Assembly: GCA_937886445.1 (NCBI GenBank)
Contig: CALGBY010000135.1
Location: 27,871 to 91,870 of the forward strand
Length of the DNA stretch: 64,000 bases
Reading direction: 5' to 3'
Origin: an uncultured Clostridia bacterium
GTDB lineage: Bacteria > Bacillota > Clostridia > Christensenellales > Aristaeellaceae
Below, piece by piece: positions 8,704 through 17,411 of the stretch. The position numbers and the translations under genes were made by a program. Within the stretch, counting starts at the first letter, position 1, and every line of letters begins with the position of its first letter. The notes beneath the pieces were generated by a model that was not told the origin of the DNA, did not search any database, and saw nothing but the letters and a program-made list of their open reading frames with translations.

Positions 8704-9669
8704 ATGCCGCTCGTAACCACCAAGGAAATGTTCAAAAAAGCCTATGAAGGTCATTATGCCGTAGGCGCTTTCAATGTGAACAACATGGAAATCGTTCAGG
8801 GTATTACCGAAGCCGCCAAGATGGAAAACGCTCCTGTGATCCTGCAGGTGAGCAAGGGCGCCCGTAAATATGCCAACCATACCTACCTCGTCAATATGGT
8901 CAAGGCCGCTGTGGCGGAAACCGATCTGCCCATCGCGCTCCATCTGGATCACGGCCCCGATTTTGAGACCTGCAAGAGCTGCATTGACGGCGGCTTCACC
9001 TCCGTAATGATCGACGGCAGCCAGCTTCCCTTTGAAGAGAACATCAAGCAGACCCGCCGCGTTGTGGAATACGCCCACGATCACGGTGTGGTAGTGGAAG
9101 GCGAGCTTGGCCGTCTGGCCGGCGTTGAAGACGATGTTAAGGTTTCCGCCGCCGATTCCAGCTATACCCGTCCCGAGGAAGTGGAAGAATTCGCTTCCCG
9201 CACCGGCGTTGATTCTCTTGCCATCGCCATCGGCACCTCCCACGGCGCCTACAAATTTACCGCTGCCCAGTGCACCCGCAATGAAGAAGGCATCCTGCTT
9301 CCTCCTCCCCTGCGCTTTGACATTCTGGAAGAAGTAAGCAAGCGTCTGCCCGGCTTCCCCATCGTTCTGCACGGTGCCTCTTCCGTTCCTCAGGAATTTG
9401 TGAAGATCATCAACCAGTACGGCGGAAAGCTTCCCGACGCCGTAGGCATTCCCGAGGAACAGCTCCGCAAAGCAGCTACCAGCGCCGTATGCAAGATCAA
9501 TATCGACTCCGACCTGCGTCTTGCCTTCACCGCCATGCTGCGCAAGCACTTCATCGAGCATCCGGATCACTTTGATCCCCGTCAGTATCTCACCGATGCC
9601 CGCGACGCTCTGCGTGATATGGTTCGCCATAAGATCGTGGATGTACTCGGCTGCAACGGCAAGGCCTGA
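8704..9669 (+). CDS. fba: Class II fructose-bisphosphate aldolase
   Basis: A 321-residue zinc aldolase that splits fructose 1,6-bisphosphate into dihydroxyacetone phosphate and glyceraldehyde 3-phosphate in glycolysis, and runs the reverse in gluconeogenesis. Class II motifs are clear: IALHLDHGPDFETCK with the zinc-binding His and active-site Asp, VVEGELGRLAGVED, and the phosphate-binding IGTSHGAYKF and VLHGASSVP segments. GGAGG precedes the ATG. Its length is close to that of typical FbaA/tagatose-type class II aldolases; a tagatose-bisphosphate activity cannot be excluded but no tagatose genes are nearby. It appears to be a single-gene transcript with its own promoter and terminator. Confidence 0.94.
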   Translation: MPLVTTKEMFKKAYEGHYAVGAFNVNNMEIVQGITEAAKMENAPVILQVSKGARKYANHTYLVNMVKAAVAETDLPIALHLDHGPDFETCKSCIDGGFTSVMIDGSQLPFEENIKQTRRVVEYAHDHGVVVEGELGRLAGVEDDVKVSAADSSYTRPEEVEEFASRTGVDSLAIAIGTSHGAYKFTAAQCTRNEEGILLPPPLRFDILEEVSKRLPGFPIVLHGASSVPQEFVKIINQYGGKLPDAVGIPEEQLRKAATSAVCKINIDSDLRLAFTAMLRKHFIEHPDHFDPRQYLTDARDALRDMVRHKIVDVLGCNGKA

Positions 9670-9687
9670 AAAGTATTATGATCTTAC

Positions 9688-9712
9688 GGAGCCCCTTTCG
9701 GGGCTCCTTTTC
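9688..9712 (+). terminator. Terminator of fba
   Basis: GGAGCCCC / GGGGCTCC stem with TTTC loop, followed by TTTTC, 18 bases after the fba stop. Confidence 0.9.
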
Positions 9713-9726
9713 GTATCCGGACAAGC

Positions 9727-9749
9727 AAAAAGAGCCCGGCGGGCTCTTT
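9727..9749 (-). terminator. Terminator of the STAS gene
   Basis: GAGCCC-GGC-GGGCTC hairpin flanked by A on one side and T on the other; on the minus strand it ends in five T after the STAS gene. It may also work on the plus strand. Confidence 0.8.
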
Positions 9750-9772
9750 ATATTTCGGCGTATCGATCCGGC

Positions 9773-10069
9773 TTATTCGATAGTGAGAATATCCACAAAG
9801 CCCGTGATCTCAAAAACCTCCATGATCTCGGGCTTCACATTGCGCAGCACCATTTTTCCCTGCTTATTCATGATCTTCTGCGTGGAAAGCAGCACACGCA
9901 GCCCGGCGGAAGAAACATAATCCAGTTCAGCAAAATCAAAATTCAGTTCAGTCACGCCGCCGATATCTTCCTTCAGGGCATTTTCAAGATCCGGTGCGGT
10001 CACTGTATCCAGCCTGCCCTGCAGAAGGACCGTAAGGCTGCTTCCATCCATCTTTTTCGTTACCGTCAT
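9773..10069 (-). CDS. STAS-domain anti-sigma factor antagonist
   Basis: A 98-residue single-domain STAS protein, the fold of SpoIIAA/RsbV. In partner-switching systems the unphosphorylated form binds an anti-sigma kinase and frees a sigma factor. The conserved phospho-acceptor loop is visible as LDYVSSAGLRVLL, with the Ser pair at the usual site, and GRLDTVTAPDLE forms the first strand and helix. GGAG precedes the ATG. No anti-sigma kinase or sigma factor gene lies next to it, so its partners are elsewhere in the genome. It has its own promoter and terminator. Confidence 0.9.
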   Translation of the reverse strand: MTVTKKMDGSSLTVLLQGRLDTVTAPDLENALKEDIGGVTELNFDFAELDYVSSAGLRVLLSTQKIMNKQGKMVLRNVKPEIMEVFEITGFVDILTIE

Positions 10070-10122
10070 ACTGCTTCTCCTTTATATCCGCCCGTTCATC
10101 CGGACAGACTGTTTTCGCATAT

Positions 10123-10151
10123 AGTGTAGCATCACCGCCTGTTCTTGTCAA
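10123..10151 (-). promoter_or_regulatory. Promoter of the STAS gene
   Basis: On the minus strand TTGACA (10151-10146) and TACACT (10128-10123) are 17 bases apart, 54 bases before the start codon. Confidence 0.75.
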
Positions 10152-10432
10152 TAACGGAGAACGGATAATTCGCAGAAATCCGCTCAGATGCATGCAGGCT
10201 TTGAAAGCTGTGATATCCAGGCATATTTTTGTCTTTCTCTGCTTGATTTCTTCCGGTCGGTTGATATAACAGTGATATTTTTGTTAATGAGAGCGAATCA
10301 TAGCATGAATTTGAATGATTTTCACGCAGCCGTTCATGCAGGTATCCCGGTTCCGGGCGAAATCACAGCTATCAGGATCCCTGTTTGTGAGGATCTGAGA
10401 AGACGAATGACAAAGTAAGGAGAAAAAACGCA
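10152..10432. other. Intergenic region before the Sel1-repeat gene
   Basis: No convincing gene is visible. A weak plus-strand promoter-like pair, TTGATA (10261-10266) and TTAATG (10284-10289), may serve the following gene. AAGGAG stands 12 bases before the next ATG. Confidence 0.4.
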
Positions 10433-12208
10433 ATGAAAAATATCCGGATCGATCCCGAACAGATGAAAGCTCTGTTCCGCTATGAAACGACATTTGAAAC
10501 ATATCTGTATGAAAACGGGCTCCTCACCGGCAAACCTGTTTTTGATACAGGATATACAGCCACGCTGGAGGATCTGACCGCCGCATTTGAAAACATCGCG
10601 GAGAAAAACCCGACACTAAAAGTGCTGAATACCTTCTGGCTTGCCCGGATCTGCGAATACGATGACGCTTTCGGTATCTGTTCTGCCTGCTGCGGCCGGC
10701 AGGATGAAAGCTTAACAGAGGATACCGAAAAGGATATCTTGCTTTTTCCTCATCTTCCGAATAACGACGGGGAAATATTCAGCGATGTGTGGTATTCGCT
10801 TTGCGGCATCTGCTCGGCATATGATGAGGAATGCTGCGTGATCGACCTCCCCGTGTTCCGAGATCTCCTTGAGCATCTGCTTTTGTACCGGAAGGAAAAG
10901 CACCTTCCCGATTCAAAGCGCACATGGCCGGAGCATCTCAAAAAGAAGTATATCGATGCCTTCAGCGAGGAAAGCGTTGTAAAGTCAGCAACTGAAGAGC
11001 AGCTGGCTTTATGCCGCCGCTTTACAGAGGAAAGCTGTGAAAGGGATGAGATCGCCGGGCTCCGACTGAAGGGCTATTCCTGCTACGGCGGCAACCGCCT
11101 GTATGAATGCGACTGGTACGCGGCGCGGGACTGTATGCTGCGCCTTTATGAAAAGACCGATGATCCGCAGTACGCGAACACGCTGGGCTACATCTACTAT
11201 TACGGACGATGCACAGACGGCGAGCCCGAATACGAAAAGGCCATGCGCATGTTCATGGTATCCGCCGCGAACGGCCTGCATGAAGGCATATATAAGCTGG
11301 CGGATATGTTCAATTACGGACACGCGTGCAAAAAAAGCCCCGCAACAGCCGCCGGGCTGTACAGCATGGTCTATAGCAGCTGTCTTGAACAATTGGATGA
11401 AGACGATACGGGATCATTTTCTGATGCCGCGCTTCGTATGGGAAACCTTTTCATGCACGGGATCAATACCCGCAGGGATACGGAAAAGGCACTGTATTTC
11501 TATACACAGGCGCTGTGGGCCGCGAAGATCAGGGCTGAACAGAATGACTTTTTCGGCAACATGACGGTACTGCACGCGGCAGAAAAGGCCGTTCGTGAGG
11601 CAAGGGCTTCCCTCCCCGAAAGCTATATACAGGAATACCTTACCCACAGCAGGCCGGAGCTGCTTTCCCTCCTCTGCGGGCACGGAAACAGTGTTTCACT
11701 TACTGTGTCCAAAAGGAAGAACTCTCTGCTTCTTAAAGCCGTCCGCCTTCCGAAAACAGATGAGGATGATCCCGAAAAGGTGCTCATCACCCTCCCGCAG
11801 CTGGAATTCTGCGGCATGACAGACACTGTGTGCTATACGGTATACGGGGCGACGGCAAGCTTCACCCGGCTTACCTATGACTGGGTGGAATGGTACGGTG
11901 AGGAAGCGGTTTTCTATTGCTGCGGAAAGGAGACCGGCAGGATCACCGGTAACGATTTCCGCGTTTACAGAGAAAAGAAGAAAAACACCCGCGGAAAAAA
12001 GGTGCGTCTTGTTTCGGTGTGCTTTGTTCCGGGCGGAAAAACATATGATTATCTCTGCCCCCTTCGCGGCGTAAAGCCGGGAGACACCGTTTTGGTAAAC
12101 GGATATGACGGAACAGCAGAGGTCACTGTGACTGATGTATACGAGCGCTTTGAAAGCGAGCTTTCACTTCCTCTCGTTTCCTATAAAAAGGTGATTGGGA
12201 AGGGCTGA
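10433..12208 (+). CDS. Sel1-like repeat protein
   Basis: A 591-residue cytoplasmic protein with no signal peptide. The middle part carries Sel1-type TPR repeats: ANTLGYIYYYGRCTDG, AMRMFMVSAANGLHEGIYKL, ADMFNYGHACKKSPATAAGL and AALRMGNLFMHGINTRRDTE. The N-terminal ~200 residues are Cys-rich in part (GICSACCGRQ, LCGICSAYDEECC), and the C-terminal ~170 residues form an unrecognised beta-rich domain ending in a short barrel-like segment (GDTVLVNGYDGTAEVTV). Sel1 repeats mediate protein contacts, so an adaptor role is likely. It stands alone, with a terminator behind it. Confidence 0.78.
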   Translation: MKNIRIDPEQMKALFRYETTFETYLYENGLLTGKPVFDTGYTATLEDLTAAFENIAEKNPTLKVLNTFWLARICEYDDAFGICSACCGRQDESLTEDTEKDILLFPHLPNNDGEIFSDVWYSLCGICSAYDEECCVIDLPVFRDLLEHLLLYRKEKHLPDSKRTWPEHLKKKYIDAFSEESVVKSATEEQLALCRRFTEESCERDEIAGLRLKGYSCYGGNRLYECDWYAARDCMLRLYEKTDDPQYANTLGYIYYYGRCTDGEPEYEKAMRMFMVSAANGLHEGIYKLADMFNYGHACKKSPATAAGLYSMVYSSCLEQLDEDDTGSFSDAALRMGNLFMHGINTRRDTEKALYFYTQALWAAKIRAEQNDFFGNMTVLHAAEKAVREARASLPESYIQEYLTHSRPELLSLLCGHGNSVSLTVSKRKNSLLLKAVRLPKTDEDDPEKVLITLPQLEFCGMTDTVCYTVYGATASFTRLTYDWVEWYGEEAVFYCCGKETGRITGNDFRVYREKKKNTRGKKVRLVSVCFVPGGKTYDYLCPLRGVKPGDTVLVNGYDGTAEVTVTDVYERFESELSLPLVSYKKVIGKG

Positions 12209-12225
12209 GTGCAAAAGCAAAAAAG

Positions 12226-12281
12226 CGGTATGTTTTCCTTCGGTGACGGATGTCCGTCCGCCGGAAAACATACCGTTTTTT
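12226..12281. terminator. Bidirectional terminator between convergent genes
   Basis: A 13-bp perfect stem (CGGTATGTTTTCC and its complement at 12263-12275) is flanked by AAAA and TTTTTT. It serves the Sel1-repeat gene and probably the oxidoreductase gene on the other strand. Confidence 0.88.
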
Positions 12282-13273
12282 CAGCAGCCCGCTTCCTTCA
12301 TCAGCAGATCCAAAAGGCGCGCGTTTTTGAGAGAAAATTCCCTGGTGATCAGCGGCTGTTCTCTGCCTTCTATCGCTCTTCCCAGCTGCTCGACCTCCAG
12401 CGCGTAATTGCTTTTCGCCTCAATGTTCCTTGTCAGCACGGTGCCGTCCTTCAGGAACACGCGGTAGCTCAGCTTACCCTCCTGATTGTACTCCACCTCC
12501 GAACGGATATCCCCTTTCGTTCCGTGAATAAACAGACGGTCGTAGCGCGAATTGCTGTTTTCTCCCAGGATCATTCCGGCATTGAAGGAGGCCCTCAGCC
12601 CGTTTTCAAACTTCAGCAGCGCGCCGGAAAAGCTGTCCACTCCCAGCTCTGTCATTTCCGCGCAGCACTTTGCCCACGAAAGCCGGCTGTCATTCAGCGT
12701 CAGGATCAATGTTGTGCAGTAGCAGCCGAGGTCATAAAGCATTCCTCCGCCCAGCTCCTTATGGAGACGGAAGTCTTCTTTATAGCCCTGCGTAAGGAAA
12801 GCCGTATCGATGTATACGGGCGTTCCGATCAGCCCGCTTTGCACATCCTCCTTCAGGCTCCGGATATAGGGGGAATGCAGATACGCGTATGCTTCCGCAA
12901 GGATCACGCCGTTTTTATCAGCCTCGCTGAACATTTCCTCCGCTTCCGCAGCGTTCATCGCCAGAGGCTTTTCGCAAAGCACATGTTTTCCGGCCCGAAG
13001 GGCACGCAGCGTCCATTCACGGTGCAGAGAATTGGGCAGCGCAATATAAACTGCCTGCACATTGCTGTCCGCAAGCAGCTTGTCATACCCTGATCCCGTT
13101 TCATCATCCCAATATGCCTTTTCAAAGCCGAACCTCTTTTGAAAGTCCAGCGCCTTTTCCTTTTTTCTGCCGCCCACCGCGTATACCGCGCAATTGTCCG
13201 CCTTCAGCATTCCGGGCACAGTGCAGCCGGCGGCGATCCCGGCCGTCCCGAGGATCCCCCATCTGATCTTCAT
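12281..13273 (-). CDS. Gfo/Idh/MocA family NAD(P)-dependent oxidoreductase
   Basis: A 330-residue two-domain dehydrogenase. Residues 1-120 form a Rossmann fold with GILGTAGIAAG, and HVLCEKPLAMN supplies the conserved E-K-P triad Lys. The C-terminal part is the beta-sheet substrate domain, including ELGGGMLYDLGCY with the family His/Asp/Gly region (GGG-x-L-x-D-x-G). The subgroup that reads WGILGTAGIA is closest to dihydrodiol or glucose-fructose type dehydrogenases acting on sugars or inositols, but the substrate cannot be assigned. It is divergently transcribed from the citrate synthase gene. Confidence 0.86.
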   Translation of the reverse strand: MKIRWGILGTAGIAAGCTVPGMLKADNCAVYAVGGRKKEKALDFQKRFGFEKAYWDDETGSGYDKLLADSNVQAVYIALPNSLHREWTLRALRAGKHVLCEKPLAMNAAEAEEMFSEADKNGVILAEAYAYLHSPYIRSLKEDVQSGLIGTPVYIDTAFLTQGYKEDFRLHKELGGGMLYDLGCYCTTLILTLNDSRLSWAKCCAEMTELGVDSFSGALLKFENGLRASFNAGMILGENSNSRYDRLFIHGTKGDIRSEVEYNQEGKLSYRVFLKDGTVLTRNIEAKSNYALEVEQLGRAIEGREQPLITREFSLKNARLLDLLMKEAGC

Positions 13274-13331
13274 ATCGTTTTCCTTCCTTTCCCGTTTCCG
13301 TCTCTATACCGGGCGGAATTTTTATATTGCT

Positions 13332-13361
13332 ATTGTACTGCATTTTTACTGTATAAGTCAA
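13332..13361 (-). promoter_or_regulatory. Promoter of the Gfo/Idh/MocA gene
   Basis: Minus-strand TTGACT (13361-13356) and TACAAT (13337-13332), spacing 18. Confidence 0.65.
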
Positions 13362-13370
13362 AAATTATTT

Positions 13371-13410
13371 TTGTATATATGTATACAATTGTACACACAT
13401 GTGTTATAAT
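13371..13410 (+). promoter_or_regulatory. Promoter and candidate GntR operator of the citrate synthase operon
   Basis: TATAAT (13405-13410) lacks a good -35. In its place lie overlapping TGTA/TACA inverted repeats: TACAATTGTA (13384-13393) is a perfect palindrome and ACACATGTGT (13395-13404) another, touching the -10. FadR-subfamily GntR proteins bind short T-G-T...A-C-A palindromes, and such a regulator is encoded in this operon, so autoregulation is likely. This is inferred, not shown. Confidence 0.55.
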
Positions 13411-13440
13411 CTTTCGGTAAACCGAATCGAGGTGACAGTA

Positions 13441-14817
13441 ATGCTGGAGATTTCCAATAAAACCAATCTGCTTGAACAGAAGAGCTATCGTTACTCCCTT
13501 CAGGATGTTGAAAACCCGAACCTGTACCGTGATATCTATGATTACGACAGTGTGCCCAAGGTGCCATTCAATCACCGCCGCGTGCCCATGGGGATGCCTG
13601 AGGAGATCTGGATCAGCGATACCTCCTTCCGTGACGGTCAGCAGAGCGTGGATCCCTATACCCCGAAGCAGATCGCCGATCTTTTCCGTCTGATGAGCAA
13701 GCTGGGCGGCCCTTACGGCATCATCCGTCAGAGCGAGTTTTTTGTGTACAGTGAAAAGGACCGCGAGGCCATTCAGATGTGTAAGGATCTGGGGCTTCAG
13801 TTTCCCGAGATCACGACCTGGATCCGCGCCAGCAGAGAAGACTTCAAAATGGTAAAGGATCTCGGCATCCGTGAAACGGGTATCCTCGTCAGCTGCAGTG
13901 ACTACCATATCTTCAAAAAAATGAAGCTTACCCGCAAGCAGGCAATGGAGAAATACCTTGCCACGGTAGCGGACGCCTTTGAAGCGGATGTGATGCCCAG
14001 ATGCCATCTTGAGGACATCACGAGAGCTGATTTTTACGGCTTTGTCGTGCCCTTTGTAAATGAGCTGATGCGCATGAGCCGCGACGCGGGCATTCCGGTG
14101 CGCATCCGTGCCTGTGATACGATGGGCTACGGCGTTCCCTATCCCGAGGTGGCTCTTCCCCGCAGCGTGCCGGGCATCATCTACGGCCTGCAGCACTACA
14201 GCGATGTTGAGAGCGAATATCTCGAGTGGCACGGGCATAATGATTTCTATAAAGCCGTATCCAATGCCACCACAGCCTGGCTGTACGGCGCCTGCGCGGT
14301 CAACTGCAGCCTGCTCGGCATCGGTGAAAGAACGGGAAATATCCCGCTCGAGGCCATGGTGTTTGAATATGCCGGTCTGCGCGGTTCCCTTGACGGGATG
14401 GACCCCACCGCCATCACCGAGATCGCCGAATATTTCAAAAACGAGATGGGCTACAGGATCCCGCCCATGACTCCCTTTGTGGGAAGAAACTTCAATGTGA
14501 CCAGGGCCGGGATCCATGCGGACGGTCTGCTCAAGGATGAGGAGATCTACAATATCTTCAACACCAGAAAGCTGCTGAACCGCCCGGTCAAGGTAATGAT
14601 CAGCAATACCAGCGGTCTTGCCGGTATCGCGTACTGGATCAATGAAACCTATCAGCTTCCGGCAAACGAAGCCGTCAGCAAGCAGGATCCGCTCTGTGTG
14701 AAGTTGAAGGAATGGGTGGATGAACAGTACGCCGAAGGGCGCACCTCCAGCCTCAGCAACCATGAGCTGGAAACAAAGATCGAAGAACTGACCGGCGGAA
14801 AGCTGGCACGCCTGTAA
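13441..14817 (+). CDS. Probable Re-citrate synthase (HMGL/isopropylmalate synthase family)
   Basis: A 458-residue TIM-barrel protein of the DRE-TIM metallolyase family. Motifs: ISDTSFRDGQQS (D-x-R-D-G metal site), RACDTMGYGVPYP, EWHGHNDFYKAVSNA (H-x-H-N-D) and GIGERTGNIPLEAM. This variant of the family, with HNDFYKAVSNA and without the leucine allosteric domain, matches the anaerobic Re-specific citrate synthase known from Clostridium kluyveri. It condenses acetyl-CoA and oxaloacetate to citrate. The position directly before aconitase and isocitrate dehydrogenase supports this over isopropylmalate or homocitrate synthase. The ATG at 13441 was chosen because GAGGTGA lies just before it; an earlier in-frame ATG at 13399 overlaps the promoter. 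Confidence 0.85.
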   Translation: MLEISNKTNLLEQKSYRYSLQDVENPNLYRDIYDYDSVPKVPFNHRRVPMGMPEEIWISDTSFRDGQQSVDPYTPKQIADLFRLMSKLGGPYGIIRQSEFFVYSEKDREAIQMCKDLGLQFPEITTWIRASREDFKMVKDLGIRETGILVSCSDYHIFKKMKLTRKQAMEKYLATVADAFEADVMPRCHLEDITRADFYGFVVPFVNELMRMSRDAGIPVRIRACDTMGYGVPYPEVALPRSVPGIIYGLQHYSDVESEYLEWHGHNDFYKAVSNATTAWLYGACAVNCSLLGIGERTGNIPLEAMVFEYAGLRGSLDGMDPTAITEIAEYFKNEMGYRIPPMTPFVGRNFNVTRAGIHADGLLKDEEIYNIFNTRKLLNRPVKVMISNTSGLAGIAYWINETYQLPANEAVSKQDPLCVKLKEWVDEQYAEGRTSSLSNHELETKIEELTGGKLARL

Positions 14818-14830
14818 CGGAGGGAACACG

Positions 14831-15466
14831 ATGGAACATAAAATGCTTTCAATAGCCGATCAGATATTTGACGAGCTGGAACGCTCCATACTGACAGGTG
14901 AATTTGAGCGGGATGAGCTGCTCACGGAAATGCGCCTCAGCGAAAAGCTGGGCGTAAGCCGTACACCCATCCGCGAGGCGCTGAGAAGGCTCGATCAGGA
15001 GCATATCATCAGCCTCACGCCCAAGGGAGCCCGCGTGATCGGTATCACCGACAGCGATATCAGTGATATTTACAACATCCGTCTGCGCATCGAGGGAATG
15101 GCCGGCGTGCTGGCCGCCCAGAGGCGCACGGAAGAGGACATCGAGCGTCTTCGCAGCATACTGGACCTTCAGGAGTTCTATACGGAAAAGGGCGATTCCG
15201 ACAAGATTAAGAATTATGACAGCGAGTTTCATCTCGCCCTTTATGAGATCTGCCGCTGCCCCACGCTGCTGGAAACACTTGAGCCGCTGCACAGAAAGGT
15301 GATCAAATTCCGCAAGGTCAGCGTCGAGCATCCCGGCAGAGCCCAAAAGAGCTATGAAGAGCACCGCGCCATTTTTGAAGCCATCCTGAACAAGGACGCG
15401 GAAAGCGCGGAAAAGCTGATCTCAGATCATATCGAAAACGCCAGGAAGAGCATTCTCGGCAAATAA
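14831..15466 (+). CDS. GntR-family (FadR/FCD type) transcriptional regulator
   Basis: A 211-residue regulator. Residues ~10-75 are the winged helix (LSEKLGVSRTPIREALRRL is the recognition signature) and residues ~80-210 an FCD ligand domain, including DSEFHLALYEI and the metal or acid-binding His late in the domain (SDHIENA). FCD regulators usually sense organic acids, so citrate, isocitrate or 2-oxoglutarate are reasonable effectors here. GGAGGG precedes the ATG; the gene lies 13 bases after the citrate synthase gene and 13 before aconitase. It probably controls its own operon through the palindromes at 13384-13404. Confidence 0.9.
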   Translation: MEHKMLSIADQIFDELERSILTGEFERDELLTEMRLSEKLGVSRTPIREALRRLDQEHIISLTPKGARVIGITDSDISDIYNIRLRIEGMAGVLAAQRRTEEDIERLRSILDLQEFYTEKGDSDKIKNYDSEFHLALYEICRCPTLLETLEPLHRKVIKFRKVSVEHPGRAQKSYEEHRAIFEAILNKDAESAEKLISDHIENARKSILGK

Positions 15467-15479
15467 AGGAGGTATTCCC

Positions 15480-17411
15480 GTGGCCCTTACACTTGCGCAG
15501 AAGATCATCAAAGCTCACCTTACGGAAGGTGAAATGATCCCCGGAAAGGATATTGCCCTGCATATCGACCAGACGCTTACGCAGGACGCAACGGGCACCA
15601 TGGCCTATCTGGCGCTGGAAGCCATCGGTATCCCGCATGTCAAAACCGAGCTTTCCGTTGCCTATATTGATCACAATACGCTCCAGTGCGGGTTTGAAAA
15701 CGCGGATGATCACCGTTTCATCCAGTCCGCCGCAAAAAAGTTCGGCATCCGTTATTCCCGTCCCGGAAACGGCATCTGCCATCAGGTACACCTTGAACGC
15801 TTCGGAAAGCCCGGAAAAACGCTGCTGGGTTCCGACAGCCACACTCCCACCGGCGGCGCGCTCGGTATGCTGGCAATGGGTGCCGGCGGTATGGATGTCG
15901 CAGTCGCGATGGGCGGCGGGGCTTACCACATTCCCATGCCCAAAATGTATTTTGTCAATCTGAAGGGCGAGCTTCCCGCCTGGAGCAGCGCGAAGGATAT
16001 CGCACTGTATCTGCTTCGCATCCTGTCCGTAAAGGGCGGTGTGGGAGCTGTTATCGAATGGGGCGGTGAAGGGATCAAAAAGCTTTCTGTCCCGCAGCGC
16101 GCCACGATCACCAATATGGGCGCCGAGCTCGGTGCCACCACCTCCATCTTCCCCTCCGATGATGTCACAAAGGACTTTCTCACCAGGCAGGGCAGAGAAC
16201 AGGACTGGATCCCGCTTGCCTCCGATCCCGGCGCGGAATATGACCGCGTGATCGATATCGACCTTGCCGATGTTCAGCCGCTTCTCGCCTGCCCTCATTC
16301 TCCCGATAATGTAAAGGAAGCCGCCGCGCTCTCAGGCATTAAGGTATCTCAGGTATGCATCGGCTCATGCACAAACTCCTCTCTTCAGGATATGCTGCGC
16401 GTGGCCGCCATCCTGAAGGGCCGTACCATCGCGGACGGTGTAAGTCTTTCCATCAGCCCCGGAAGCCGTCAGGTGCTGGGCATGCTCGCTTCCTGCGGCG
16501 CGCTTGAGGATATGATCTCCGCCGGAGCGCGCATACTGGAATGCGCCTGCGGCCCCTGCATCGGCATGGGCTTCTCCCCCAGCAGCGCCGGCGTATCCGT
16601 ACGCACCTTCAACCGCAATTTTGAAGGCCGCAGCGGTACAAGAGACGCGAATGTTTACCTTGCCTCGCCTGAAACGGCGGCTGCCAGCGCTCTGACCGGC
16701 TTCATAACCGATCCGAACACGCTGGGAGATGCTCCGTCCGTTAAGCTTCCCGATGTATTCCCCATCAACGACAGCGGCATACTGCTTCCCGCAGATGCCG
16801 ATGAAGCCGCGGCCCTTACCACCCTGAAGGGTCCCAACATCAAGGATTTCCCGAAGGGCGTTCCTGTCACAGATACCATCCGCGCCCGCCTCACGCTGAA
16901 GACAGGCGACAATATCACGACCGACCACATCATGCCTGCCGGCGCGAAGATCCTGCCCTACCGCAGCAATGTGCCGAAGCTTTCCGAGTTCTGCTTCACG
17001 GTATGCGATCCGGAATTCCCGGAAAGAGCCAAAAAGAACGGCTCCTCCGTGATCGTCGGCGGTCTCAACTACGGTCAGGGCTCCTCCAGAGAGCACGCGG
17101 CGCTGGTACCGCTGTATCTGGGCGTGCGTGTGGTCGTCGCGAAGTCCTTCGCGCGCATCCATGTAGCCAACCTCATCAACGCCGGTATCCTTCCCCTCAC
17201 ATTCCGTGATCCCGGGGATTTTGATAAGCTTTCTCAGGATGACGAGCTTGAGCTGAGCGGTATCTTTTCCGGCTTTGAGAGCGGCTGTGTTACGCTCAGG
17301 GACATCACAAAGAATATCACCGTACAGCTCGTCTGTGACCTTACCGGCCGTCAGGCGGATATGCTGAAAGCGGGCGGACTGATGAACTATACAAGGGAGA
17401 ATGCAAAATGA
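15480..17411 (+). CDS. Aconitate hydratase
   Basis: A 643-residue [4Fe-4S] enzyme that isomerises citrate to isocitrate. Cluster-binding cysteines are visible in CIGSCTNSS and CACGPCIGMG; LLGSDSHTPTGGALGMLAMG and the swivel-domain motif GLNYGQGSSREHAAL are also present. The size matches the shorter, mitochondrial/homoaconitase-like aconitase class found in anaerobes, not the ~890-residue AcnA. The start is GTG at 15480, with AAAGGAGG seven bases upstream. The stop overlaps the next start by four bases. Confidence 0.93.
   Translation: MALTLAQKIIKAHLTEGEMIPGKDIALHIDQTLTQDATGTMAYLALEAIGIPHVKTELSVAYIDHNTLQCGFENADDHRFIQSAAKKFGIRYSRPGNGICHQVHLERFGKPGKTLLGSDSHTPTGGALGMLAMGAGGMDVAVAMGGGAYHIPMPKMYFVNLKGELPAWSSAKDIALYLLRILSVKGGVGAVIEWGGEGIKKLSVPQRATITNMGAELGATTSIFPSDDVTKDFLTRQGREQDWIPLASDPGAEYDRVIDIDLADVQPLLACPHSPDNVKEAAALSGIKVSQVCIGSCTNSSLQDMLRVAAILKGRTIADGVSLSISPGSRQVLGMLASCGALEDMISAGARILECACGPCIGMGFSPSSAGVSVRTFNRNFEGRSGTRDANVYLASPETAAASALTGFITDPNTLGDAPSVKLPDVFPINDSGILLPADADEAAALTTLKGPNIKDFPKGVPVTDTIRARLTLKTGDNITTDHIMPAGAKILPYRSNVPKLSEFCFTVCDPEFPERAKKNGSSVIVGGLNYGQGSSREHAALVPLYLGVRVVVAKSFARIHVANLINAGILPLTFRDPGDFDKLSQDDELELSGIFSGFESGCVTLRDITKNITVQLVCDLTGRQADMLKAGGLMNYTRENAK

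Noticed and set aside
13330..14829. Open frame of 499 codons opposite the citrate synthase gene
   Set aside because: Shadow of a conserved gene with a His-rich composition and no start signals.
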